DNA from: UBA1563 sp041667115
GTDB lineage: Bacteria > Bacteroidota > Ignavibacteria > Ignavibacteriales > Ignavibacteriaceae
Direction: 5' to 3'
Assembly (NCBI GenBank): GCA_041667115.1
Contig: JBAYFO010000053.1
Location: 1-24,592 of the forward strand
Length of the DNA stretch: 24,592 bases
Shown here: positions 17,011 through 24,584 of the stretch, piece after piece
How positions within the stretch are numbered: position 1 is the first letter of the stretch
Layout of the letters: each line of letters begins with the position of its first letter
Program-made: the position numbers and the translations under genes
The notes under the pieces: generated by a model
Told to the model about the DNA's origin: nothing
The model's input: the letters and a program-made list of their open reading frames with translations, nothing else
Databases searched by the model: none

Positions 17011-17144
17011 TGAATGTTAATGTTGACAAGAAATTTTGATGAGATTAATCGGTGATTACTTATCCTATTTTCAATAAACTTTTTTTGCGTCTAACTTTTC
17101 CACACAAGTGAATATCTTTAATTATTTTTTCTTCTTCCCCTTTT

Positions 17145-17179
17145 CCATCACCCCTCAGCCATCTTCCATCATCCATCTA
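17145..17179. repeat. Heptamer tandem array, CCATCNN x5, after ychF
   Basis: Five 7-base units occupy the gap right after the ychF stop. Four begin CCATC and the second is the variant CCCTCAG. The array ends three bases before the ychF stop codon (17183-17185). It belongs to a different sequence family from the AGT arrays but has the same period. Confidence 0.75.
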
Positions 17180-17182
17180 AAA

Positions 17183-18262
17183 TCAACTATGCCGGATATT
17201 TAAAATATCTCCGTCTTTCACAATATATTCTTTTCCTTCTAGACGCCACGCACCGGCTTCTTTACATTTTGCAAATGATCCGTGTGCAAGATAATCTTCG
17301 TAGTGCACAACTTCCGCGCGTATAAACCGGTCATAAAAATCGGTGTGAATAACTCCTGCAGCATCTTGTGCAGTCATATTCTTTTTTATCGTCCAGGCTC
17401 TGCACTCATCTTCGCCTACGGTAAAGAACGATTGCAGCCCGAGCAATTCATAACTCGTTCTTAAAATACGGGTGAAGGCAGATTCATGAATACCAAAATC
17501 GGTTTTAAATATTTCGGCTTCTTCCTCTGAAAGCTGTGTCAATTCATACTCAAACTGTGCAAAAAACGGAATAACGAGAAGCGGATATTTAGAAAATTTC
17601 TGTTGAATACTTTTTATAAAGGTTTCAATGTCATCTTTTGCATTTTCATCAAAATTAATTCCGATAATCAACGGTTTTAATGTTAAAAACTGATACCCTG
17701 AGAGCAGTTTCCTTTCATTCTCATCTAACACCATTTCGCGTAATGGAAGTTCCTTTTCAACATGTCCCTGCATTTTTTTGAAAAGGGTCATCTCCTTTTG
17801 CAGTTGATCGTTCTTCAACTTTAAAATGTCTTTCGCTAATTTTTCAAGACGACTTTCTATTAACGCCATATCGGCAAAGAGAAATTCGGTTTCAAGGAAT
17901 TCAATATCACGTGCAGTATTGATACTCCCTTCCGGATGGGGAACAGTTTCATTAGCGAATTGTCTTACAACATGAAGAAGCGCGTTGTTGTTTTTTACTT
18001 TATTCAGAAAATCCGAAGTGATTTTCACTTTGTTGTCATCGGAGACTTGCAACCCGGGGATATCAATCACTTCAAGTGTAGCAAACACTTCACTTTTGGG
18101 ATTAAACAACGCAGTCAATTTATCTAATCGAACGTCCGGAACTTTTACAACAGCTCTGGCAATTTCAGATTTTTGTTGATGTCCCTCAGAACTTTTAACC
18201 GACAAAGCATTAAAAAGGGTTGTTTTACCTGAGTTCTGTAGACCAATTAACCCAATTTGCAT
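17183..18262 (-). CDS. ychF: Ribosome-binding ATPase YchF (divergent)
   Basis: A 359-residue Obg-related P-loop protein of the YchF/OLA1 family, which hydrolyses ATP, binds ribosomes and is linked to stress responses. The P-loop is GLQNSGKTT (7-15), followed by NPKSEVFATLEVIDIPGL, HVVRQF and HPEGSINTARDIEFLETEFLFAD-type family segments. The C-terminal TGS domain is well kept: FFTVGEDECRAWTI, AAGVIHTDFYDRFIRAEV and KEYIVKDGDILNIRHS. The length is close to the 363 of E. coli YchF. The P-loop NSGK and G3 DIPGL differ from the usual NVGK and DIAGL, and the G4-equivalent reads NFDE where NxxE is usual, so the protein is divergent, but the NxxE pattern still fits ATP preference. GAGG lies 4 bases before the ATG. 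It is upstream of typA on the same strand. Confidence 0.9.
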   Translation of the reverse strand: MQIGLIGLQNSGKTTLFNALSVKSSEGHQQKSEIARAVVKVPDVRLDKLTALFNPKSEVFATLEVIDIPGLQVSDDNKVKITSDFLNKVKNNNALLHVVRQFANETVPHPEGSINTARDIEFLETEFLFADMALIESRLEKLAKDILKLKNDQLQKEMTLFKKMQGHVEKELPLREMVLDENERKLLSGYQFLTLKPLIIGINFDENAKDDIETFIKSIQQKFSKYPLLVIPFFAQFEYELTQLSEEEAEIFKTDFGIHESAFTRILRTSYELLGLQSFFTVGEDECRAWTIKKNMTAQDAAGVIHTDFYDRFIRAEVVHYEDYLAHGSFAKCKEAGAWRLEGKEYIVKDGDILNIRHS

Positions 18263-18390
18263 GGGACCTCAAATAATTTATTAAAAATGGCGTGTAAATA
18301 TACCTAATAAGCGACAGGGAAACAAAAAAGCTTCAATAGTTTTTCTGGTAGTCCACCGGAGGAAATAAAAAAAAAGATGGGAATAACCTC

Positions 18391-18419
18391 TTGACCCTTT
18401 ATTTATTATAGTAAGTTTT
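18391..18419 (+). promoter_or_regulatory. Possible promoter of glgC (Bacteroidota-like)
   Basis: TTG at 18391-18393 and TAAGTTTT at 18412-18419 are 18 bases apart, near the Bacteroidota pattern TTTG, about 19-21 bases, TAnnTTTG (last base differs). The site lies about 45 bases before the glgC start. The region is AT-rich, so chance matches are likely. Confidence 0.3.
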
Positions 18420-18462
18420 TTATATTAAGGTCAATTAAGTAAAACAATGTTGGAGCGTGAAG

Positions 18463-19707
18463 ATGCAATATCAAGGTTCATCAATTTTACGAGATACGAT
18501 CACTATGGTTCTTGCCGGTGGACAGGGAGAGCGTCTCTATCCGTTAACTGCTTATCGCAGCAAGCCTTCTGTTCCTTTCGGCGGAAAATACCGTATAATT
18601 GATTTCACGCTAAATAACTGTCTGAACTCCGGACTTCGACGAATTTATGTCCTTATCCAATATAAATCAGACTCGCTTAGCCAACATTTATTTGAGGGAT
18701 GGAGTATTTTTAATCCTGAACTCGGAGAGTTTATCTACACTTTACCGCCTCAACAAAAGATGAGCAATGATTGGTACCTTGGAACCGCAAACGCAATTCA
18801 TCAAAATTTAAACTTGATCAGCACAGATAGGAAATGTAAATGGGTCTTAATCCTCAGCGGCGATCATATTTATAAAATGGATTATATGAAAATGTTGCAA
18901 AACCATGTGGATCAGAAAATTGATCTCTCCCTCTCTTGTATCGAGGTTCCGGTTGATGAAGCGCATCGTTTTGGAATTGTAGAAATTGATAGCGAAAATA
19001 ATGTAACAAACTTTATAGAAAAACCGGAAAATCCTCCTGAAATTCCCGGCAAAAAAGGGTTTGCCTTTATTAACATGGCAAGTTACGTCTTTAATGCCAA
19101 GGTTTTAAAAGATGTGCTGCTCGAAATGCAGGAAAAGAAAATTAGGAATAACGATTTCGGCCAGGATGTTATTCCTTACATGATCAGAGCAGGATATAAA
19201 GTTGTCGCTTATCCGTTCGTAGATGAAAATAAAAAAAGTAAAACTTATTGGAAAGATATCGGGACTATCGACAGCTACTACGATTCCAGCATGGATTTAA
19301 TTAGTGTTATCCCGGAATTTAATTTGTACGATTTTGATTGGCCGTTGAGAACATATCAGTATCAGTTCCCTCCTGCTAAAACATTATCGCACGAAGGAGA
19401 AAGAATCGGACGAACACTTAACTCAATGATCTGCGACGGGACGATTATTTCCGGAGGTTTGGTCGAACGTTCAATAATCGGGAACAACGTGCGTGTAAAT
19501 AGCTATGCTTATGTTACTGATTCTATCATTATGAATAATTGCAAAATCGGGAGAAGAGCCCGTATCCGCCGCGCTATTATTGATAAAAATGTTCAAGTAC
19601 CTGAAAGTTATGAAATTGGATTTGACCCGACCGAAGATAAAAAGAAATTTTTTGTCACCGAATCCGGTATCGTTGTCATCCCGAAAAATTACGTCTTTAA
19701 AGCGTAG
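18463..19707 (+). CDS. glgC: Glucose-1-phosphate adenylyltransferase
   Basis: GlgC makes ADP-glucose from ATP and glucose-1-phosphate, the committed step of glycogen synthesis. From the ATG at 18463 the protein has 414 residues (E. coli 431). The nucleotidyltransferase signature is GGQGERLYPLT (19-29) followed by KPSVPFGGKYRIIDF (34-48). WYLGTANAIHQN, LSGDHIYKMDY, the sugar-phosphate-binding FIEKPENPP, and YWKDIGTIDSYYDS follow in order. The C-terminus is a left-handed beta-helix (SIIGNNVRVNSYAYVTDSII onwards). An in-frame GTG six bases upstream is too close to the GGAG site; the ATG is 7 bases from it and is preferred. No other glycogen gene is in the window. uvrC follows after 23 bases. Confidence 0.96.
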   Translation: MQYQGSSILRDTITMVLAGGQGERLYPLTAYRSKPSVPFGGKYRIIDFTLNNCLNSGLRRIYVLIQYKSDSLSQHLFEGWSIFNPELGEFIYTLPPQQKMSNDWYLGTANAIHQNLNLISTDRKCKWVLILSGDHIYKMDYMKMLQNHVDQKIDLSLSCIEVPVDEAHRFGIVEIDSENNVTNFIEKPENPPEIPGKKGFAFINMASYVFNAKVLKDVLLEMQEKKIRNNDFGQDVIPYMIRAGYKVVAYPFVDENKKSKTYWKDIGTIDSYYDSSMDLISVIPEFNLYDFDWPLRTYQYQFPPAKTLSHEGERIGRTLNSMICDGTIISGGLVERSIIGNNVRVNSYAYVTDSIIMNNCKIGRRARIRRAIIDKNVQVPESYEIGFDPTEDKKKFFVTESGIVVIPKNYVFKA

Positions 19708-19730
19708 CAAAGGATCAAGTCCCCTAATCA

Positions 19731-21566
19731 ATGAATGAAGTTCTTGAAACAAAGTTAAATAATTTGCCGGCGCAGCCCGGTGTTTATCAATTTCTAAATG
19801 ATAAAGGAACGGTGGTCTATGTAGGAAAGGCGAAAAATTTAAAAAACCGCGTCCGTTCATATTTTCATTCTTCGATTACTTCTGCAAAAACGCTTGCACT
19901 TGTTAGCAAAATAGCCGAGTTTGAACTCATTGTTACCGCGTCTGATGTGGAAGCCTTAATTCTGGAAAACAATCTCATTAAAAAATTCAAACCCCGCTAT
20001 AACGTAAATCTTAAAGACGACAAAACATATCCTTTTATAAAAGTAACCAACGAACCGTTCCCTCAAATTTATGCTACGCGAAAAATTATCCGCGACGGTT
20101 CAAAATATTTTGGACCATACACCGACGTCAGGAATATGAAGGCTTCGCTTCGGGCAATAAATCAAATTTTTAAAATTAGAAGTTGTAAATATGCTATTAC
20201 CCGTGAAGCAGTTGAAAAAAAGAAATTTAAAGTTTGTCTTGATTACCATATCAAGAAATGCGACGGTCCGTGTGAAGGATTGATTTCCGAATCTGCTTAT
20301 AACGAAATGGTTTTAGAAGTTATAAAAATGTTGAAGGGCAAAACCGGCGACTTGCTGAAAGAACTGCGAAAAAAAATGGAGATGTTCGTTAAAGAACTTT
20401 CGTTTGAAAAAGCTGCCGAAATAAGAGACAAAATAAGACACCTCGAATCGTTGGCGGATAAACAAAAAGTTGTAAGCGATGATGTTCTTGACCGCGATGT
20501 AATAGCAATTGCCAATGAAGGAAAGGATGTCGCCGCTTCCATTCTGAATATTAGAGAGGGAAAAATAATAGGCAAAAAGGAATTCAGATTATCAGTTGAA
20601 CGGGAAACTGAACCGGCAGAAATTTATTCAGCATTGATTAAGCAATACTATGCAAATGAGTTTGTGGATATCCCTAATGAACTTGTGCTTGAGATCGAGC
20701 CTGAAGATCTTGAAAGTATAAGCGAATGGCTCTCAAAAAAAGCTGAACATAAAGTAAAAATAACGATCCCGCAAAGAGAAAGTAAGCTTAAATCAATTCT
20801 AAAGATGAGTTCGGAAAATGCGCTTCTTCAATTAAAAGAGTGGCAGCTGCAAAGGATGAAAAAGGAAGGGAATGTTCCTTACACACTTGCCGCACTGCAA
20901 AGAGATTTGCACCTGAAGCATTTACCAAAAAAGATCGTCTGCTTTGACAACTCAAACCTGCAAGGAAGCGATGCCGTTGCAAGTATGGTTACGTTCGAGA
21001 ACGGCAAACCGAAAAAAAGTGAGTACAAAAAATTTATTATTAAAACCGTTGTTGGACCCGATGATTTTGCAAGCATGCGCGAAATACTGACACGTCATTT
21101 TTCTAAATTACTTGAAACAACACAACCATTACCGGATTTAATAATGGTAGATGGAGGAAAAGGGCAATTGTCAAGCGCGGTTGATGCATTGCATGAATTA
21201 GGCTTTACTTCATTTCAGATTATCGGGTTGGCGAAACGGCTTGAAGAAGTTTTTCTGCCGGACGAAAGTGATGCGGTTATAATCCCCAAAACTTCATCCT
21301 CCTTAAAATTATTGCAACAGTTACGCGATGAAGCACACCGCTTTGCCATCACGTTTCATCGTCTGCGCAGAGATAAGCGAACTATAACCACCGAGCTTTT
21401 GGAAATAAAAGGAATTGGGAAATCTCTTGCAGATAAATTACTGATCGCCTTTGGCAGTGTTTCGGGAATAAAAAAAGTTTCTCAAGAAGAATTAGAAAAA
21501 GTTATCGGGAAGAAAAAAGCAGAGTTGGTTTTTTCTTATTTTTCGTCTGCGGAAGAAAATAATTAA
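19731..21566 (+). CDS. uvrC: Excinuclease ABC subunit C
   Basis: UvrC makes both incisions in nucleotide excision repair, acting with UvrB on DNA damage. The 611-residue protein (E. coli 610) has the N-terminal GIY-YIG nuclease domain (GVYQF 17-21, VVYVGKAKNLKNRV 28-41, EALILENNLIK with the metal-binding Glu). A cysteine patch (KVCLDYHIKKCDGPCEG) and the UvrB-binding UVR motif (FEKAAEIRDKIRHLESL) follow. The RNase H-like nuclease domain holds CFDNSNLQGSDAVASMV and IMVDGGKGQL, and a helix-hairpin-helix DNA-binding end has LLEIKGIGKSLADKLL. The start ATG at 19731 has only a distant AAGGA, so translation may be weak or coupled to glgC, 23 bases upstream. Confidence 0.97.
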   Translation: MNEVLETKLNNLPAQPGVYQFLNDKGTVVYVGKAKNLKNRVRSYFHSSITSAKTLALVSKIAEFELIVTASDVEALILENNLIKKFKPRYNVNLKDDKTYPFIKVTNEPFPQIYATRKIIRDGSKYFGPYTDVRNMKASLRAINQIFKIRSCKYAITREAVEKKKFKVCLDYHIKKCDGPCEGLISESAYNEMVLEVIKMLKGKTGDLLKELRKKMEMFVKELSFEKAAEIRDKIRHLESLADKQKVVSDDVLDRDVIAIANEGKDVAASILNIREGKIIGKKEFRLSVERETEPAEIYSALIKQYYANEFVDIPNELVLEIEPEDLESISEWLSKKAEHKVKITIPQRESKLKSILKMSSENALLQLKEWQLQRMKKEGNVPYTLAALQRDLHLKHLPKKIVCFDNSNLQGSDAVASMVTFENGKPKKSEYKKFIIKTVVGPDDFASMREILTRHFSKLLETTQPLPDLIMVDGGKGQLSSAVDALHELGFTSFQIIGLAKRLEEVFLPDESDAVIIPKTSSSLKLLQQLRDEAHRFAITFHRLRRDKRTITTELLEIKGIGKSLADKLLIAFGSVSGIKKVSQEELEKVIGKKKAELVFSYFSSAEENN

Positions 21567-21623
21567 GTAATAATTTTCTTTCTCTCTGTCTAAAAAATTT
21601 TTTAATAAAGCAAAGATTTTTCA

Positions 21624-22799
21624 ATGAAAATATTTATCTCAAGTTTACTTATCTTATTGGCGTTCGCCGGGTGTAGTAAAAATGAAAAGGTAGCCCACTT
21701 TGATACCAAAGGGATCGACTATCTTATCTCGCAAGCGGCGGACGGGAATAAACTTGCAAACGATAGTCTTTCAAATTTATTCGACCTTACGCTTCCCGCC
21801 CAAACCGTGATAAATAAGATTGAAATTGACAGCATTAAAAATACTTCCGGGAAAACCTTTTACGGTGTTATTGTAGAATTTCCAAATCCCCTTTTCAACC
21901 GCTTTGCCGTTTATGATTCAAGCATGCAGTGTTACTTTATTGATAAATCACTTAACGGGTATCTTTCACTCACTTCGATTCATTCGGAGAAAAGAAACTA
22001 TTTCCAGGTTTATGAACAGTTTACGTCAAAAGATGTTTTGTCTCTGAAAAGAAAAAATATGTACCTCGTTTCAGGCGATTCGGTAAATCTGGCGCTCCGG
22101 TTTTACACCCAGTACTTCTCCCCGGATGACCAACTCATTCAGGAAGTAGAAACCTTTACCGATGATTTTATTCAAACAAAGATCAGAAGTGAAAAAGGAT
22201 TCTCACCTACACAGCTATGGGATACCTTTTCTTTTGACGAACATTCACGCAAATTCCGCAGCCAGAATAATTATTTCGAATCGTTTGTTCTGCAGCTAAC
22301 CAAACAATTTGTAAGAAAACCGGAGAAACCGTTTTTTTATGATCAGTCTTCTGCATTGAAAAGCTTAGGAATAAAACACTCGGTCGACTCAGCACAAACG
22401 TATAATAATTACAAAAACAAGAAGGAGAAATATTCTCTCTATTTGCCTGAGGGATGGAAACCTGTCTCGGGAGTCGTTTTCAAGGATTTAATAAAAACTC
22501 AACTTGAAGGGACAAAATTTATTAACCTTAGTCTGGGGGCGTCTTTCGGGATCATCAAACTAAAAGAAAATAGTACGGCAGAAGAGTATTTTCCTTTCAT
22601 CTTACAAAATAAAGTGAACGGGAATTATACGGTCCGGTTTTCCGAGAAAAATTTAATCAACAAGAATTACTATCTCTGTTTTGAAATTAGTTGTTATACG
22701 CTAAAATTTTTAATAGTCTTCCAGTGCCCCGAAACACTTTATGAAGGCAATAAACAGACATTTGAATCAATCATTAATTCATTCTGGATGGATTGTTAA
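21624..22799 (+). CDS. Putative lipoprotein of unknown function
   Basis: Not recognised. The 391-residue protein starts with a lipoprotein signal peptide (MKIFISSLLILLAFAGC) whose lipobox FAGC places the lipid-bearing cysteine at residue 17, so it should be membrane-anchored in the periplasm or on the outer membrane. No other membrane segment or catalytic motif was seen. The last 120 residues (KYSLYLPEGWKPVSG, then alternating hydrophobic strands, ending with FESIINSFW) loosely recall PsbP/DUF1795-like domains that end the same way; this is only a pattern resemblance. It is 57 bases after uvrC and 26 bases before the sixA start, in the same direction, and may be part of one transcript. Confidence 0.7.
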   Translation: MKIFISSLLILLAFAGCSKNEKVAHFDTKGIDYLISQAADGNKLANDSLSNLFDLTLPAQTVINKIEIDSIKNTSGKTFYGVIVEFPNPLFNRFAVYDSSMQCYFIDKSLNGYLSLTSIHSEKRNYFQVYEQFTSKDVLSLKRKNMYLVSGDSVNLALRFYTQYFSPDDQLIQEVETFTDDFIQTKIRSEKGFSPTQLWDTFSFDEHSRKFRSQNNYFESFVLQLTKQFVRKPEKPFFYDQSSALKSLGIKHSVDSAQTYNNYKNKKEKYSLYLPEGWKPVSGVVFKDLIKTQLEGTKFINLSLGASFGIIKLKENSTAEEYFPFILQNKVNGNYTVRFSEKNLINKNYYLCFEISCYTLKFLIVFQCPETLYEGNKQTFESIINSFWMDC

Positions 22800-22825
22800 A
22801 TACACCAACCGGTAAGGAGATCTTT

Positions 22826-23305
22826 TTGAACTTATATTTGATGCGGCACGGTGAGGCTGAAAACATTAAAGCAGGACTCAGTGATTCTGAGAGACAATTA
22901 ACTGCTACCGGGATATCTAACATTGAAAAAATGTTTCACATTTTCAATAAATCAATCTCCCAGTTTGATTTTCTTCTTTCATCACCGTTAATTCGCGCTG
23001 TACAGACTACACAACAGGTAAAAATTCTTTCGCAGAGCATACCGGAAATACTTATTGAGAATGTGCTTAAATCCGGAGAAGACATAAGAGAAATTATTCC
23101 TTTACTTAACGCTTTGAAAGGAAGAAACATTTTTATCTGTGGACATGAGCCGGAAATTTCCAGATTTTGCTCTCTCCTAATTTCGAAAAATTATTCCTCA
23201 CTCCTTTTTAAACCGGGAGCATTTGCTAAAATTTCGTTCGAAGGGAAAGTGCGTGAGGCTGCCGGAACTTTACAATTTCTTTTTAACCCGATGCTTTTAA
23301 AATAA
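22826..23305 (+). CDS. sixA: Histidine phosphatase SixA-like (phosphohistidine phosphatase)
   Basis: A 159-residue member of the histidine phosphatase superfamily in the small SixA branch, which removes phosphate from phosphohistidine in signalling and phosphotransfer proteins. The catalytic motif is LMRHGEAE with R7 and H8, followed by SSPLIRAVQT with R57, E85, and the second catalytic H107 in CGHEPEI. E. coli SixA has 161 residues with H8 and H108, a close match. The start is the TTG at 22826: GGAG lies 6 bases upstream, and starting there puts the catalytic His at 8. The frame is open further upstream to 22793, inside the lipoprotein end, but no binding site supports that. The SRP RNA gene converges from the right, only four bases past the stop. 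Confidence 0.88.
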   Translation: MNLYLMRHGEAENIKAGLSDSERQLTATGISNIEKMFHIFNKSISQFDFLLSSPLIRAVQTTQQVKILSQSIPEILIENVLKSGEDIREIIPLLNALKGRNIFICGHEPEISRFCSLLISKNYSSLLFKPGAFAKISFEGKVREAAGTLQFLFNPMLLK

Positions 23306-23318
23306 AAAACCGGATAAT
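23304..23318 (-). terminator. Intrinsic terminator of the SRP RNA gene
   Basis: The 3' arm of the SRP RNA closing helix (ATTATCCGG on the minus strand, 23318-23310) is followed at once by six T residues (23309-23304). The RNA helix therefore doubles as a rho-independent terminator. It overlaps the end of sixA, whose stop is at 23303-23305. Confidence 0.7.
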
Positions 23319-23399
23319 AAATTACACAAACTGAATACTTGCCGCTGCTTCCTTTCGGATCTGACGGGGTTGGGCAACAATTTGTTAACAATTATCCGG
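23310..23399 (-). ncRNA. ffs: Small bacterial signal recognition particle RNA (4.5S type)
   Basis: This gap encodes the SRP RNA, which binds Ffh and directs nascent membrane and secreted proteins to FtsY and the translocon. The minus strand holds the conserved core TCCGAAAGGAAGCAGC, the counterpart of TCCGGAAGGAAGCAGC in E. coli 4.5S RNA. A GAAA tetraloop closes on CC/GG, the Ffh-binding 5' side is CAGA, and the 3' side is AGCAGC. The ends pair perfectly over 9 bases (CCGGATAAT at 23399-23391 with ATTATCCGG at 23318-23310). Inner helices TTGCC/GGCAA and ACAAA/TTTGT connect to the core. The length is about 90 nucleotides, the compact form without an Alu domain. Exact ends are inferred from the pairing. 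The gene starts about 33 bases after the methyltransferase stop on the same strand. Confidence 0.92.
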
Positions 23400-23432
23400 A
23401 AAAATTTCAAACACAAAATCTACAAAAATGTG

Positions 23433-24380
23433 CTAACTTCCAATTTTCTTTTGCGATTGCGGCGTATTTCTTTCCCAAAAGATTCCATCGAAAAATCCTT
23501 GAATGGCTGTTTCATTATCAGCCCCGGCTAGCCTTTTCTCCGCCAAACAACAATAAAATTTATCGGCTTCAATACCAACGTAATTTCTTTTTAATTTCTT
23601 TGCCGTTACTGATGTTGTTCCCGAACCGAGGAAAGGATCAAATACTACATCGCCTTCATTTGAACTTGCCAGAATGATCTTGGCTAAAAGTTTTTCGGGT
23701 TTTTGCGTTGGATGATCGGTATTTTCCGGCATCGACCAAAAAGGAATAGTTATATCTGTCCAAATATTTGAAGGAGACGTTAAACGGAAATTCCCCGATT
23801 CGCTTTCCGACCAATCCTTCGGTATTCCTTCCTCTTTGTAAGGTGCAAGCACCTTCCTCTTCGTCTTTACAGCGTCAAGATTAAAAGTATATTCAGCGGT
23901 TTTTGTACAGAACCAGATATCCTCCGAACAGTTTTTCCAATTTGCTTTTGCGCCTCTCCCCTTTTCCCGTTCCCACGTTATTCTGTTTTGAACATGAAAA
24001 TATTTTTTTGCAATATTATAAAGACCGGGAGACGATTTCCAATCTCCGCACAAATAAATCGAAGCATTTTCTTTCATCAACCGGGGAAGTTTTGAAACCC
24101 AGCTATCAAGCCATACTTCATACTCTTCATCTTCCATTTGAGCAAATTTTAACTTGTTAAATTTTTTGTGAAGATTATACGGAGGATCAACAAAAATCAA
24201 ATCACAAAAAGCATCCGGCAGCAAATCCAGAGCAGCAAACAGGTCTTGATGAATAGTTTTATTGAGAATTTGATCGAGAGAAACATTTTCATTTACATGA
24301 ATTAATTCAGTTGCAAAGGAACGCATTTCCTCTTCCGTTAAATCAAGTGTTCTGTTGTATGGTGCTTTTTCTTTCTTCAT
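23433..24380 (-). CDS. Site-specific DNA methyltransferase, beta class (N6-adenine or N4-cytosine)
   Basis: A 315-residue amino-methyltransferase that transfers a methyl group from S-adenosylmethionine to the exocyclic amine of adenine or cytosine. The catalytic motif DPPY (65-68, LIFVDPPYNLHKKFN) comes before the SAM-binding motif DPFLGSGTT (248-256). HPTQKP (223-228) sits between them with the target-recognition region. This order defines the beta class, as in HinfI or CcrM methylases. DPPY fits N6-adenine, but N4-cytosine enzymes of this layout exist. The target sequence cannot be told. No restriction endonuclease gene is in the window; the region to its right is repeat-rich, and the next 211 bases encode nothing. 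The ATG has no Shine-Dalgarno site. The SRP RNA gene follows it. Confidence 0.88.
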   Translation of the reverse strand: MKKEKAPYNRTLDLTEEEMRSFATELIHVNENVSLDQILNKTIHQDLFAALDLLPDAFCDLIFVDPPYNLHKKFNKLKFAQMEDEEYEVWLDSWVSKLPRLMKENASIYLCGDWKSSPGLYNIAKKYFHVQNRITWEREKGRGAKANWKNCSEDIWFCTKTAEYTFNLDAVKTKRKVLAPYKEEGIPKDWSESESGNFRLTSPSNIWTDITIPFWSMPENTDHPTQKPEKLLAKIILASSNEGDVVFDPFLGSGTTSVTAKKLKRNYVGIEADKFYCCLAEKRLAGADNETAIQGFFDGIFWERNTPQSQKKIGS

Positions 24381-24419
24381 GTAAATTTTAGATGTGAGAT
24401 GATAATTGAGCCCTTGGGT

Positions 24420-24461
24420 AGTAAACAGTTTTCAGTCGTCAGTTATTAGTAAACAGTTCCG
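24420..24461. repeat. Heptamer tandem array, AGTNNNN x6, upstream of methyltransferase
   Basis: Six 7-base units in a row, each starting AGT; the first and fifth are both AGTAAAC. It is the longest heptamer array in the window and the same AGT family as at 16983-17010 and in the sorting domains. Just after it, AATTCCT and AATTCAT (24472-24485) repeat the family found between dnaX and msrC. Confidence 0.8.
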
Positions 24462-24525
24462 CAGAAGGCGAAATTCCTAATTCATAAACTGGCAAAGCCA
24501 GAACCAAAATTGATCTCAGAACAAG

Positions 24526-24584
24526 GATTAACGATTTTAGAAGTTAGAAGATTTTGTTACATCAAAAATCAAATATCGTTAATC
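24526..24584. repeat. Palindromic element with heptamer units at the right edge
   Basis: GATTAACGAT (24526-24535) and its exact complement ATCGTTAATC (24575-24584) enclose a second weaker stem (GATTTTG with CAAAAATC, 24550-24556 and 24563-24570). The left side contains TTAGAAG twice in tandem (24537-24550) and the right side ATCGTTA twice (24575-24588). Nothing is coded. It could be a hairpin terminator for a gene beyond the window or a dispersed repeat. Confidence 0.6.

Noticed and set aside
18340..18366. Near-palindrome TCCACCGGAGGA upstream of glgC
   Set aside because: Two mismatches in twelve bases and no extended stem; it may be chance, and no link to expression is visible.
19471..19860. 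Minus-strand open frame of 129 codons
   Set aside because: It runs antisense across the glgC end and uvrC start, both with strong family motifs, so it is a shadow frame.
23339..23677. Plus-strand open frame of 112 codons
   Set aside because: It overlaps the SRP RNA gene and the conserved SAM-binding end of the methyltransferase on the opposite strand, and shows no recognisable protein motif.
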